From NCBI RefSeq assembly GCF_000506985.1, contig NZ_KI650979.1, positions 868,001 through 932,000 of the forward strand: a stretch of DNA of 64,000 bases, given 5' to 3'. A program made the translations under genes and the position numbers. Source of the stretch: Advenella kashmirensis W13003 (GTDB lineage Bacteria; Pseudomonadota; Gammaproteobacteria; Burkholderiales; Burkholderiaceae_B). Shown in pieces: positions 45,073 through 53,781 of this stretch (position 1 is the first letter of the stretch; every line of letters starts with the position of its first letter). The notes beneath the pieces were generated by a model. It had not been told where the DNA came from and searched no databases. It saw only the letters and a list, made by a program, of their open reading frames with translations.

Positions 45073-46788
45073 TCACTCCTTCACACACTGAAAGGAAGCC
45101 GCGCTGTTCACATCTCCGCTTCCTGCATATTTCGGCCAGCCCGGGTATTCGCACAGCGGCCGCGTTCTGCCAGGGACGCCCGCGGTGTCTGCGACGACTT
45201 GCGGTCCGGGCGGGGTGCCTTTTTCAACCCAGTTTTCCAGGGTTGTCAGTGAATCCCAGCTGGCATTGAACACTGTGCTGGCGGCATGGCCGTAGCCCGG
45301 GATTTCGTAATAGCGCAGGAAGGCATCGGTTTGCTGCGGGCCCATGGTGGCGCGCACGCGTCTCACAAAGTCTTCGGTCGCGCGGGTGGGCACCAGGCCA
45401 TCGGCTACCCCGTGCGCAATGAGCAGTTTGCCTCCATGATTGGCAAAGGCAGACAAGTCTGTCTGATTGATGTCCTGCAGGCGTGTCAGTTCGTTAATGC
45501 GGTTGCGCCATTTGCCCGGGCGGGTCGGATCCAGTGAAAGGCTGTTATAGGATGGATCCTGCGTGACGAAGTACTTGACCCACTGGTCCCAGAAGCCGGC
45601 GTGGTACGGCACGCTTTTGCTGCCCGCCGGATTGGGCGGCATGGGCGTGGCCGGCGCAATCGATCCCAGATTCAGGTAGTTAATGGTGGCCTGCAGTTTG
45701 CTGTCGCCGGCGGGGCGGCCAAGGTCAACGCCCCAGGTATTGAAGCCCGCATGGCGCACTTCACCGCTGCCCACAGGCGGGCGGAAGACGATATCGGAGG
45801 CAAAGACTTTCATGGCACGAATTTGCGCATCCGACAGGCATTGGTTGCCGGTGTCGCGCCCACCCTCGCAGCGCAGGGGCCGGCCATCTACTGTGGCCGT
45901 GGCCGGATCGAAGATCCGGTTGCACTGACGCTGGTTGCTGATCAGGCCATCTTTCACTCCATCAAGTGCGTCGCAAGCCTGTATGCCGGCTTTGTAGAGT
46001 TCGGCACGTTTTTCCAGGTTGGGATAGGCGCCAGGCGTTGCCAGGGCGCGGGTAATGCGGCCGAACTGCAAGTCCAGGGACGCGGCGGCAAATGCCGGGT
46101 ACAGGGCAATGGCCCCATCGAAGTCCTGGGGCCATTTCTGCACAACGGCCAGCGCTTCGCGTCCGCCCGTGGAGCCGCCTGCAAAGTATTTGCGGGTAGC
46201 CGGTTTGCCGTAATGGCTGGCGATCAGCTGCTGCGCGGTGTCATGCGTTTTCTTCAGCGCTTCATAGGAAAAGTTTTTGAGTGCTTCAGTGTTCAGTGCG
46301 AATTTGCCGGGGTTGTTCGGGTCGTCGGCCAATTGGTGGCCCGAATCGCTGCCATAGGTGGCGTAGCCCAGGCCGATGGGATCGGGCTTGTCCGCGGGAC
46401 CGGCTGGCAGCAGATCGGTTGTTTTGGCAAGAATGCCGTTGTAGCCGCCGCCCCCGATCATAAGGGATTTGCCATTCCATTCGGCAGGCAGGTTCAGCTG
46501 GAACTTGATCGCCGGGGCATGCGTGTCTACCGGTGCGATATCACCCAGGACCTTGCAATAGCCTTGATGTGTTTTGGGTGTCTTGGTGGCGGTTGGTACA
46601 TATTCGGTGCTGGTTATTGTCGCCCCGCGTGTGGGCAAGCCGATAGCCGAAGCGGGAACGCTGGCGCCATTCAGGTCGTGACAGGTTTGCGCTGCCTGGT
46701 TATGAGATGTACCGGCACACCCGGCCAGAAGCAATCCGGCGCAGACGGCACCCAGCGTGGCTGCAAATCGTGGTGATATGACAGGCAT
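45073..46788 (-). CDS. Tannase / feruloyl esterase family lipoprotein (MHETase-like)
   Basis: 571-aa secreted esterase. A signal peptide ends in the lipobox LLAGC, so it is probably membrane-anchored outside the cytoplasm. The core carries FAGGSTGGREAL (nucleophile Ser), a GVADGLVPTRATEDF aspartate loop and YGHAASTVF with the His, followed by LENWVEKGTPP, all in family order. Family members hydrolyse aromatic esters such as tannins, feruloyl esters or mono-hydroxyethyl terephthalate. Oddly, the cysteines that normally precede the Ser and follow the His (CS-D-HC motif) are Gly and Ala here. GGGAGGAG lies just upstream of the ATG. It is 135 bp from the ABC operon's end and may be its own transcript. 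Confidence 0.85.
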   Translation of the reverse strand: MPVISPRFAATLGAVCAGLLLAGCAGTSHNQAAQTCHDLNGASVPASAIGLPTRGATITSTEYVPTATKTPKTHQGYCKVLGDIAPVDTHAPAIKFQLNLPAEWNGKSLMIGGGGYNGILAKTTDLLPAGPADKPDPIGLGYATYGSDSGHQLADDPNNPGKFALNTEALKNFSYEALKKTHDTAQQLIASHYGKPATRKYFAGGSTGGREALAVVQKWPQDFDGAIALYPAFAAASLDLQFGRITRALATPGAYPNLEKRAELYKAGIQACDALDGVKDGLISNQRQCNRIFDPATATVDGRPLRCEGGRDTGNQCLSDAQIRAMKVFASDIVFRPPVGSGEVRHAGFNTWGVDLGRPAGDSKLQATINYLNLGSIAPATPMPPNPAGSKSVPYHAGFWDQWVKYFVTQDPSYNSLSLDPTRPGKWRNRINELTRLQDINQTDLSAFANHGGKLLIAHGVADGLVPTRATEDFVRRVRATMGPQQTDAFLRYYEIPGYGHAASTVFNASWDSLTTLENWVEKGTPPGPQVVADTAGVPGRTRPLCEYPGWPKYAGSGDVNSAASFQCVKE

Positions 46789-46923
46789 GGCTCCTCCCTT
46801 ATTGCATTTGTCTTATTGAATCTGTCGTTAATCGTTTTGCCAGATACTAAATGCTTTTGAGGATTAAGGGAAGGCCCGGGTCTGCTAATTGCATAGTTTT
46901 CCCGACCTACCACGAGCCACGCG

Positions 46924-47985
46924 TTATCGTTCGATCTGTTCCTTCCACTCGCGATTCAGCTTGGGGCGAGTCTTGTTGATACTGTTCCAATCCACGACCA
47001 CGATGTGCTTCATGTATTTTTCAAAATCACCCAGCAGATCCTTATGTTCGGTTTTGGCTGCGACATTTTTATTGGATGGATACTGTCCGAATTTGAGGGC
47101 GCCTTCCTGAGCCTGCACGGAGAGCAGATATGAAGCCAGTTTCTGCGACAGTTCCGGTTCGCTGTTATTGGCGATCACGCATTCGGCCACGGCCAGCAGG
47201 ACCGAGCCTTCTTTCGGATCCACATATTCGACCGGCAGGGATTTTTCTTTCAGAGAGTAAATGGCCGTAGGGGTCAGGGGGAACAATGCGGCCTCGCCTG
47301 TTTGCGTCATTTCCGAAATTTTGGCAGAACTGGGTACGTAGGCCACCACGTTCTTGGCCACCGTATCCTTGAATTTGGTCAATGCGTCCTCGTAGTTACT
47401 ATCATCGCCCCCATCAATCCGGTTCAGCATCATGAACGCGTGCAGACCATAGGTGCTGCTTGCCACGGACTGGAAAACCACTTTGCCTTTATATTTGGGA
47501 TCGGCCAGATCTTTCCAGGACGTCGGCGGCGCCCAGTTGTTTTCCTTGAACAGCTTGGTATTGTAGGCCAGGCCGGTCATGGTGGTGACAACGCCTGCGG
47601 CCATGTTCTTGCCGATCAGCGTTTCGGGATACAGCTCCGACAGGGCCTTGTCGTCCTTGATCGGCTCGCACAGGCCCATTTTCGTAGCGCGATTCATAAT
47701 GCCGTCGTCCAGGAACATGACGTGCATTTGCGGCTTGTCCTTGAAGGCCTGCGCCTTGGCCAGCACATCTGTTGATGTGCCCGGCACAACGACAATTTTT
47801 ACATTGTTGGCTTTTTCGAAAGCGGGAAAGACATGTTCTTCGAAACCGCGCTGCATATCGCCGCCGTTCATGCCGAGGTATAGCGTTTTCTGTTCGGCAT
47901 GAGCCGTCACGCCCGTCAGCATTCCGGCCACAGCCAGCATGCAGGCCATCGCGACCGGACGTTTACTTACTGATACTGATTTCAT
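46924..47985 (-). CDS. ABC transporter substrate-binding protein, PotD-like
   Basis: 353-aa periplasmic binding protein. Starting at ATG 47985 (AAGGA upstream) it has a clear Sec signal peptide ending AHA, then KTLYLGMNGGDMQRGFEEHV. The body has the two-lobe layout with GLAYNTKLFKENNWAPPTSW and DPKYKGKVVF, typical of polyamine/opine-type binding proteins. A longer frame back to 48165 only overlaps the neighbouring oxidase. It is the last gene of an operon encoding two permeases, an ATPase and a three-part flavoenzyme, so it probably binds that enzyme's substrate, an amine or amino-acid derivative (inference). Confidence 0.9.
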   Translation of the reverse strand: MKSVSVSKRPVAMACMLAVAGMLTGVTAHAEQKTLYLGMNGGDMQRGFEEHVFPAFEKANNVKIVVVPGTSTDVLAKAQAFKDKPQMHVMFLDDGIMNRATKMGLCEPIKDDKALSELYPETLIGKNMAAGVVTTMTGLAYNTKLFKENNWAPPTSWKDLADPKYKGKVVFQSVASSTYGLHAFMMLNRIDGGDDSNYEDALTKFKDTVAKNVVAYVPSSAKISEMTQTGEAALFPLTPTAIYSLKEKSLPVEYVDPKEGSVLLAVAECVIANNSEPELSQKLASYLLSVQAQEGALKFGQYPSNKNVAAKTEHKDLLGDFEKYMKHIVVVDWNSINKTRPKLNREWKEQIER

Positions 47986-49144
47986 CTGTGTTCCTTTTGC
48001 CGGCATGGGATGAAGGGGTGTGCAACTTGCCGGAATCAGCTGCAAACCTGTCAATTCGAAAAGCGTCAATCGGGATAGGGCTGGCGCCGGATACGATAAG
48101 TTGCGCAAGTACTTCGCCCGAGGCCAGCCCGACCTGAAATCCTGCGCCGCTGTAGCCGAAACCATGAAACAGACCCGGTATAGTGGCGCTGGCGCCCAAA
48201 ATCGGATTCAGATCGGGCGTTGCTCCTTCGACCCCGCTCCAGAACCGGATGACCGACGCATTGGCGATACCCGGGATGAGTCCGGCCAGCCGCGTCAGGA
48301 GCAGGCTCACGCTCTGGTGCGATGGCCGGGCAAAACCGGGATCGACTGAACGGGCACGGCTGCCGCCGAAAATAATATTGCCGCGCGCAACCTGTCTGGC
48401 ATACAGCCCCCCACCCTGCACCCCCACCACCACATTCATAATGGGAGGCAGCGGCTCGGTCACACCCATCTGCGGATAGATTTCTCCAAGCGGGACGGCG
48501 TCCCCGAACATCTGTGCAATCGTCCCGGCCCAGGCGCCGGCCGCATTCACCAGACAGGCTGATCGAATACGCCGCCCGTCGGCCGTGTCGGACACGAAAT
48601 GGGTACCGTCAAAGTGACTGCGCGTGATGCGGCAATGTTCCATGAGCACCGCGCCTGCCTGCTGCGCCGCCCAGGCCAGTGCGGGGGAGACCAGGCGCGG
48701 GTTCGCGTGGCCGTCTTCCGGGCACAGCGAGGCGCCGGCCAGTTCCGGCCCTAGCCAGGGATAACGCCGCCTGACATCTGCATCATCCAGCAATTGCAAA
48801 TCCAGTCCGCAGGTCGCGACCATGGCGTTGTATTGCTTCAGTCGCTCCAGATCGCCAGGTGTAAAAGCGACTTTCAGATGACCGCTGCGAATGTATTCGC
48901 CATCAATGCCGATCAGTTCCGACAAACGGCTCCATAAGACATGTGAGCGCGCCGCCAGCGGCATCTGCACCAGCGGCCTGCCCTGGCGGCGCACACCGCC
49001 GAAGTTGACACCGCTGGCCTTGGTGCCGCTTTGACCGGCGTCGCACAACAGGACACGCTTTCCCTGCCTGGACAAAAAATAGGCGGCGCTGGCGCCGATG
49101 ATTCCTGCGCCGACGATTAGTACGTCTGCGTTCAGGGTTTGCAT
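47963..49144 (-). CDS. FAD-dependent amino-acid/opine oxidase subunit (DAO family)
   Basis: 393-aa flavoprotein of the DAO family. The N terminus is VLIVGAGIIGASAAYFLSRQGKRV (FAD GxGxxG, residues ~10-15) and the C terminus has the flavin-contact segment GLFHGFGYSGAGFQVGLASGE. It resembles the beta subunit (OoxB, HcnC, LhpB-type) of opine or hydroxyproline dehydrogenases and also glycine/sarcosine oxidases. Its start overlaps the preceding FAD/2Fe-2S gene by 13 nt, and its end overlaps the binding-protein start by 23 nt, so the three are tightly coupled. Confidence 0.88.
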   Translation of the reverse strand: MQTLNADVLIVGAGIIGASAAYFLSRQGKRVLLCDAGQSGTKASGVNFGGVRRQGRPLVQMPLAARSHVLWSRLSELIGIDGEYIRSGHLKVAFTPGDLERLKQYNAMVATCGLDLQLLDDADVRRRYPWLGPELAGASLCPEDGHANPRLVSPALAWAAQQAGAVLMEHCRITRSHFDGTHFVSDTADGRRIRSACLVNAAGAWAGTIAQMFGDAVPLGEIYPQMGVTEPLPPIMNVVVGVQGGGLYARQVARGNIIFGGSRARSVDPGFARPSHQSVSLLLTRLAGLIPGIANASVIRFWSGVEGATPDLNPILGASATIPGLFHGFGYSGAGFQVGLASGEVLAQLIVSGASPIPIDAFRIDRFAADSGKLHTPSSHAGKRNTDEISISK

Positions 49145-50514
49145 GCAGCCCCTCCGATCCGCAAGGGCTTGACCGGCGGCTGGCTGCGCAAGCGCTCAAT
49201 CCCGGACAGCGGTATGGTCTGCTCATGCGCCAGCAGCATGGCGGCGCCGGCGCCGCACATTCTGCCCTGGCATCGTCCCATGCCCACGCGCGACAAGGCC
49301 TTCATTCTGTTCAGTCCTGAACGCGGGTCTTCGTGCAGCATGCGCCGGACGTCGCCCACGCGGATCTCTTCGCACCGGCAGACAACCAGGGTATCATCGG
49401 CGTGATCCAGCCAGTGGGTGGGCGGCGCGAACATGTCATCTATCAGCTGGCGAGTGCGGCGCCCCCTGGCGATTTGCCGCGAAACGCGACGCGCCTGCCG
49501 CTCGTCATGGGCCAGACCCATATCCTGCATTACGCGGTAGGCACACTGCCTGCCGCCCAGTTCTGCCATGTCGGCTCCGCCAATGCGCATGCCGTCCCCG
49601 GCCAGATATACGTTGGCACGACTGCTCTGCCCGCCGGCCTGTACCCTGGGCAGCCAGGCACGATCCTGTTCATCAAAGACAAACTCGCAGCCCAGCAGGC
49701 TGGCAAGCTGATTTTCAGAACGCAGGCCGAAACCGCAGGCCACCGCATCGCAAGGCAATACCTGCATTTGCGCCATCGGGCTTGGGTCCCGGCGCCAGCG
49801 GATCGCTTCGACCTTGTTGTTGCCGATCGCCTCGAATGCGGACACATCATGTATCAGGGGTACGCCGCGCATGCGCAGCCATGCCATGTAATAGCCCCCC
49901 TTTGCCATGAGAAGAGGATCGGCTGCGAATGCGCGCAGACCCTGTCGCACTTCAGGAAACGGACTGGTATCAAGAACGGCCGACACTCGTGCACCGGCTT
50001 TGCAATACTGATATGCAACCAGGTACAGAAGTGGCCCGGTGCCCGCAAGCACGACATGCTTGCCGATGGCGCATCCCTGGTATTTGAGCGCGATCTGCGC
50101 GCCTCCCAGGGTGTACACCCCCGGCAGGGTCCAGCCGTTAAAGGGCAGCACGCGATCCGTTGCGCCGGTCGCCAGGATCAATGTCTCGTAGGCAACGGCA
50201 TCATGGCGGTTGCCGCTTGTGATATACAAATTCTGGTCGTCCGCATCCCAGACCAGCGTGTTGGGCAGATATTCAATCAGATCGTCACTGACCAGGTGGT
50301 TGGCCAGGTCGTGCAACGCCCTGGCCTTGTGGCGTTCGAATCCGTAGAGCGCCCGCGCATCCCTTTGAAATCCCTCGGGCTGCTGCCGATATATTTGGCC
50401 GCCTGGTTTGGGCGCTTCATCAATCACAACGGGACGCAGGCCTGCCTGCACCAGGATCTGTGCCGCCCGAATGCCCGCCGGCCCGGCGCCCACGATCACG
50501 GGAGCCCGCTTCAT
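49132..50514 (-). CDS. FAD/NAD(P)-binding oxidoreductase subunit with C-terminal 2Fe-2S domain
   Basis: 460-aa alpha-type subunit (OoxA/HcnB-like). The N terminus is PVIVGAGPAGIRAAQIL (FAD dinucleotide fold) and GGQIYRQ follows. A second nucleotide fold has VVLAGTGPLLYLVA near residue 170. The C-terminal ~90 residues have VVCRCEEIRVGDV and GRCQGRMCG, a BFD-like [2Fe-2S] site with four cysteines. Start ATG 50514 overlaps the small 2Fe-2S gene by 4 nt; a longer frame to 50757 only reads through that gene. The three subunits would pass electrons from an amine substrate to the respiratory chain (family knowledge). Confidence 0.9.
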   Translation of the reverse strand: MKRAPVIVGAGPAGIRAAQILVQAGLRPVVIDEAPKPGGQIYRQQPEGFQRDARALYGFERHKARALHDLANHLVSDDLIEYLPNTLVWDADDQNLYITSGNRHDAVAYETLILATGATDRVLPFNGWTLPGVYTLGGAQIALKYQGCAIGKHVVLAGTGPLLYLVAYQYCKAGARVSAVLDTSPFPEVRQGLRAFAADPLLMAKGGYYMAWLRMRGVPLIHDVSAFEAIGNNKVEAIRWRRDPSPMAQMQVLPCDAVACGFGLRSENQLASLLGCEFVFDEQDRAWLPRVQAGGQSSRANVYLAGDGMRIGGADMAELGGRQCAYRVMQDMGLAHDERQARRVSRQIARGRRTRQLIDDMFAPPTHWLDHADDTLVVCRCEEIRVGDVRRMLHEDPRSGLNRMKALSRVGMGRCQGRMCGAGAAMLLAHEQTIPLSGIERLRSQPPVKPLRIGGAACKP

Positions 50515-50801
50515 GGAACCTGCTCCGGTATCACAAATCGCATATCCGCCTGCAGTAACGTGGCGCAGGCCCGGATGCGTTCGCCGCTTTCCTGCGTCAC
50601 GAGGCAGTCCTGGCATGCGCCCATCAGGCAGAAACCGGCACGCGGCGAGCCGGTGAATTCGGTCAATCGTAAATGCGCGTTGCGTGTCAGCAAAGCGGTC
50701 ATAACCGTGTCTCCCTGGCGGGCGGTACATGGTTCGCCGTTGACATAAAAGCGGCACGGCGCTCGCTTCTGATCGACCAGACGCACGAACAATCCGGACA
50801 C
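50511..50801 (-). CDS. Small 2Fe-2S subunit (HcnA/SoxA-N-like)
   Basis: 96-aa protein, the gamma subunit of the flavoenzyme. It has FYVNGEPCTARQGDTV followed by GFCLMGACQDCLV and a final RACATLL; the C-x4-C-x2-C plus distal C pattern is a plant-type [2Fe-2S] ligand set (Fer2_4). GTG at 50801 is the start, with AAAGGT 6 nt upstream. It overlaps the large subunit by ATGA and follows the permease gene by 35 bp. Confidence 0.88.
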   Translation of the reverse strand: MSGLFVRLVDQKRAPCRFYVNGEPCTARQGDTVMTALLTRNAHLRLTEFTGSPRAGFCLMGACQDCLVTQESGERIRACATLLQADMRFVIPEQVP

Positions 50802-50836
50802 TATCGCACCTTTATCGATGATATTACATTTGCCAT

Positions 50837-51628
50837 TTACTGCTTTCCGATCAGAATTTTGTCCAGTCCGTAGACACGATCCAGCACAAACATGGTGATC
50901 GCAGTCAACAGGATAATGAGCGCGGATACGGCCGAGAGCATCGGGTTAATGGATTCGGTGGCGTACATGTACATTTTCACCGGCAGTGTGATGGTCGTGG
51001 GCGAGGTCAGAAAGACAGACATGGTCAGTTCATCGAAACTGTTGATGAAGGCCAGGATCCATCCACCGAAGATGCCCGGCAGAATCAGCGGAAAGGTGAT
51101 GCGCCGAAATACCGTCCAGCGCCCTGCTCCCAGGGACTCGGCAGCATGTTCGATGCTTTTGTCGAAACCGACCAGCGATCCGAGCACCAGCCGTATGACA
51201 TAAGGCGTCACGATAATCACGTGTCCCAGGATCAGCCAGAGCAGGCTGCCACGCACGCCGAGCATGGCAAACAGGCGCAGCAATGCAACCCCCATGACAA
51301 GACTGGGAATCATCAGCGGCGACAGGAACAGGCCGTTGACGACCTGGCTATAGCGGAAACGACCGCGTGCAATCGCAAACGCGGCCGGCAGGGCCAGCGC
51401 GGCGCTGATCGAGGCGCTGGCAAAGGCCACCCACAGGCTTGTCTGGAACGCGGCAATGAATCCGGACTCGTTGAATACGGCACGGAACCAGCGCAGCGAG
51501 AAACTGGTGGTGGGGATGGACAGGACATCTTCCGGCGTAAAGGCGACCAGGCAGACAATGACCAGTGGAGCCAGGATGAAGATGGTGACCAGGGTGTTGA
51601 ATAACAGTGAAAGGGGGCCGTTTTTCAT
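50837..51628 (-). CDS. ABC transporter permease, PotC-like
   Basis: 263-aa inner-membrane permease of the polyamine/opine/phosphonate type. Six transmembrane helices are visible, starting LLFNTLVTIFILAPLVIVCLVAF. The conserved EAA loop, EHAAESLGAGRWTVFRRITFPLILPG (given as positions ~173-198), has the family's A-x-x-L-G-A and P-x-I-L-P-G landmarks. It begins 4 bp after the PotB-like gene and pairs with it. Confidence 0.92.
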   Translation of the reverse strand: MKNGPLSLLFNTLVTIFILAPLVIVCLVAFTPEDVLSIPTTSFSLRWFRAVFNESGFIAAFQTSLWVAFASASISAALALPAAFAIARGRFRYSQVVNGLFLSPLMIPSLVMGVALLRLFAMLGVRGSLLWLILGHVIIVTPYVIRLVLGSLVGFDKSIEHAAESLGAGRWTVFRRITFPLILPGIFGGWILAFINSFDELTMSVFLTSPTTITLPVKMYMYATESINPMLSAVSALIILLTAITMFVLDRVYGLDKILIGKQ

Positions 51629-51632
51629 AGTA

Positions 51633-52505
51633 TTACCCCAGGCTGCGCTTGTAGGAGCGCTCCAGAATATGATTGTAGGACATCATGATAATCAGATTCA
51701 TGATCAACAGCAGGATGGCGAGTGCAGCGCCCATCGGCCAGTTCAGGTCAACCATGAACTGCTCGTAAATGCTGTTCGATACCATGCGCGATCGTCCACC
51801 CCCCAGCAGCACGGGAATCGCAAACGCGCTGGTCGACAAACCGAACACGATCAGGCTGCCCGACAGAATGCCGGGCATCGCCTGCGGCAATATCACGCGT
51901 TTGATCGTTTGCCATTTGGATGCGTTCAGCGAGTAGGCAGCCTTGATGGTCTGAGGATCGATTTTATTGAGCGAGGTCCAGACCGGAATGATCATGAAGG
52001 GCAACATGACATGCACCAGCCCGATGACCACGGCCGATGAGGTATACAGCAATGACCCGAAGCCCATGAGCTGGGTGAGCTTTCCAATGGGAGACATGGG
52101 ATTGAGCAGCATGCTCCACCCGAAGGCCCGTACCACAAGTGAAATCAGCAGCGGCGACAGGATCACCAGCAGGAACACCGAATTCCACGGCGATTTCATG
52201 CGACTGAGGATATAGGATTCCGGTACGCCGATCAGCACGCAAATGAGCGTGACCAGGCCGGAGATCCATAGAGTCCGCCAGAATACGGTGAGTGTATAGT
52301 TGCTGGTAAAAATTTCGATGTACTGCTCAAGCGTCCAGCCCGATTGCACACCCAGGTCGTAATCGTAGGGACGCAACGACAGCACGATTGTCAGCACCAG
52401 CGGCACGACCAACAGGAAAAGAAAGAGCAGCGTGAGCGGCATCGCCCCCAGAAAGCCCAGCTTCGGCTTGCGCGCCACCACAGTATCGGATGCAGGGCGC
52501 GTCAT
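51633..52505 (-). CDS. ABC transporter permease, PotB-like
   Basis: 290-aa inner-membrane permease. The first helix is MPLTLLFLFLLVVPLVLTIVL, five more follow, and the EAA-type loop appears as KAAYSLNASKWQTIKRVILP then QAMPG near residues 190-215. Its start overlaps the stop of the ATPase gene by 4 nt, and the PotC-like gene follows after 4 nt. It is the partner permease for uptake of the substrate oxidised by the downstream flavoenzyme. Confidence 0.92.
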   Translation of the reverse strand: MTRPASDTVVARKPKLGFLGAMPLTLLFLFLLVVPLVLTIVLSLRPYDYDLGVQSGWTLEQYIEIFTSNYTLTVFWRTLWISGLVTLICVLIGVPESYILSRMKSPWNSVFLLVILSPLLISLVVRAFGWSMLLNPMSPIGKLTQLMGFGSLLYTSSAVVIGLVHVMLPFMIIPVWTSLNKIDPQTIKAAYSLNASKWQTIKRVILPQAMPGILSGSLIVFGLSTSAFAIPVLLGGGRSRMVSNSIYEQFMVDLNWPMGAALAILLLIMNLIIMMSYNHILERSYKRSLG

Positions 52506-53584
52506 GCCTGGCGATCCCCTGTACGTTCGGCCGCCAGCACCTTGAGCGAATCTTCATGCCAGTCAAGACTGACGGCTTCACCCGTCGTGTACACCTGTTC
52601 GTGATTATTGATGACGGAGACAGTGACCAGCCCGAAAGCCGTTTGCACTTCGTACATCCACAGATTACCCAGGAAAAAACTGTTCTGCACCTTGCCGGCA
52701 AAACGCCCCTGCCCTTGTCGGCTGATCAGGATTTTTTCAGGGCGCAGGGATACCAGGGCTTCGCTACCGTCATCGACTGCCGTGTCAGCGCTATGAGGCA
52801 GTGTAATACGATGACCATCCAGTTCGAACTGTCTGCCCTGCGGGCTGCGGGTCAGCGTGACCGGAAACGTATTGGTCTTGCCGACGAAACGGGAGATGAA
52901 AGGCGTAGCCGGATTCTCATACATGGCATAGGGTTCATCGATCTGTATGACGCTGCCTTCGCGCATGACAACGACTCGATCACTGACCGACAGCGCTTCG
53001 GCCTGATCGTGCGTCACCATGATCGTCGTGGTGCCGGCTTGTTGCTGGATGCGGCGTAGTTCAAACTGCATTTCTTCGCGCAGATTAGCGTCAAGATTCG
53101 ACAAGGGTTCATCAAGTAACAGCACGGGTGGCTGTATCACCAGAGCTCGGGCCAGTGCCACGCGTTGCCGCTGGCCGCCCGACAATTCCCGCGGGTAGCG
53201 TTGTGCAAACTTTTCCAGCTGGGCCATGGCGAGCGCTTCTTTGACGCGCGCAGCAATATCGTTGCCCGACAACTTACGCATTTCCAGGCCAAACGCCACG
53301 TTCTTTTCAACGGTCATATGCGGAAACAGCGCATAGGTTTGGAAAACGATGCCTAACCCGCGTTCATTGGGTTTTGCAAATGTGATGTCCTTGCCGTCCA
53401 GAATAATGCTGCCTGCAGTCGCGTCTACAAAACCGGCAATCATTTGCAGAGTGGTGGTTTTGCCGCAGCCGGATGGGCCCAGCAGCGAGACGAACTCTCC
53501 CTTCTCGACGTTCAGGGACAGGTCATCGACGGCAGTGACTTCGGCAAATTTTTTGGTCAGACCGTGCAGCTGCAAAAATGACAT
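52502..53584 (-). CDS. ABC transporter ATP-binding protein, PotA-like
   Basis: 360-aa ATPase with Walker A LLGPSGCGKTTTLQ (~34-47), signature LSGGQRQRVALARAL, Walker B PVLLLDEPLSNLD and switch MVTHDQAEAL. The C-terminal ~120 residues form a TOBE regulatory domain (SLRPEKILIS). It is the first gene of the eight-cistron-like minus-strand unit, facing the IclR gene across a 190-bp AT-rich gap. The PotA assignment is for the family; the cargo is unknown. Confidence 0.93.
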   Translation of the reverse strand: MSFLQLHGLTKKFAEVTAVDDLSLNVEKGEFVSLLGPSGCGKTTTLQMIAGFVDATAGSIILDGKDITFAKPNERGLGIVFQTYALFPHMTVEKNVAFGLEMRKLSGNDIAARVKEALAMAQLEKFAQRYPRELSGGQRQRVALARALVIQPPVLLLDEPLSNLDANLREEMQFELRRIQQQAGTTTIMVTHDQAEALSVSDRVVVMREGSVIQIDEPYAMYENPATPFISRFVGKTNTFPVTLTRSPQGRQFELDGHRITLPHSADTAVDDGSEALVSLRPEKILISRQGQGRFAGKVQNSFFLGNLWMYEVQTAFGLVTVSVINNHEQVYTTGEAVSLDWHEDSLKVLAAERTGDRQA

Positions 53585-53781
53585 AGGTACTCGCTTCGTT
53601 CAAGGGGGGTAGCGGTCCACGATGGGTCGTCGCGTCCACATTCATATGCTTTTCATTGTCTCTTGGGGACACCGATTTATATATTGGTATTTCTACTAAT
53701 AAAATTATTTAGATTTATATTTCAATTATTGGAAAAAAATATATAATTAACGAATATTAATTTCATTAAATAGAATTAGAT
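53585..53781. promoter_or_regulatory. Divergent control region of iclR and the ABC/oxidase operon
   Basis: An AT-rich ~200-bp gap between divergent start codons. It probably holds both promoters. A partly symmetrical TTCAATTATTGGAA at 53721-53734 resembles the TTCC/GGAA-type half-sites many IclR regulators bind. The match is loose (5 of 7 pairs), so it is only a candidate operator. Confidence 0.4.

Noticed and set aside
45601-46776. 391-codon plus-strand open frame opposite the tannase-family gene
   Set aside because: Antisense shadow; the minus-strand protein has signal peptide, lipobox and catalytic motifs.
49333-50748. Long plus-strand open frame (471 codons) opposite the flavoenzyme genes
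   Set aside because: It is antisense to two clear oxidoreductase genes, has no family resemblance and reflects high GC content.
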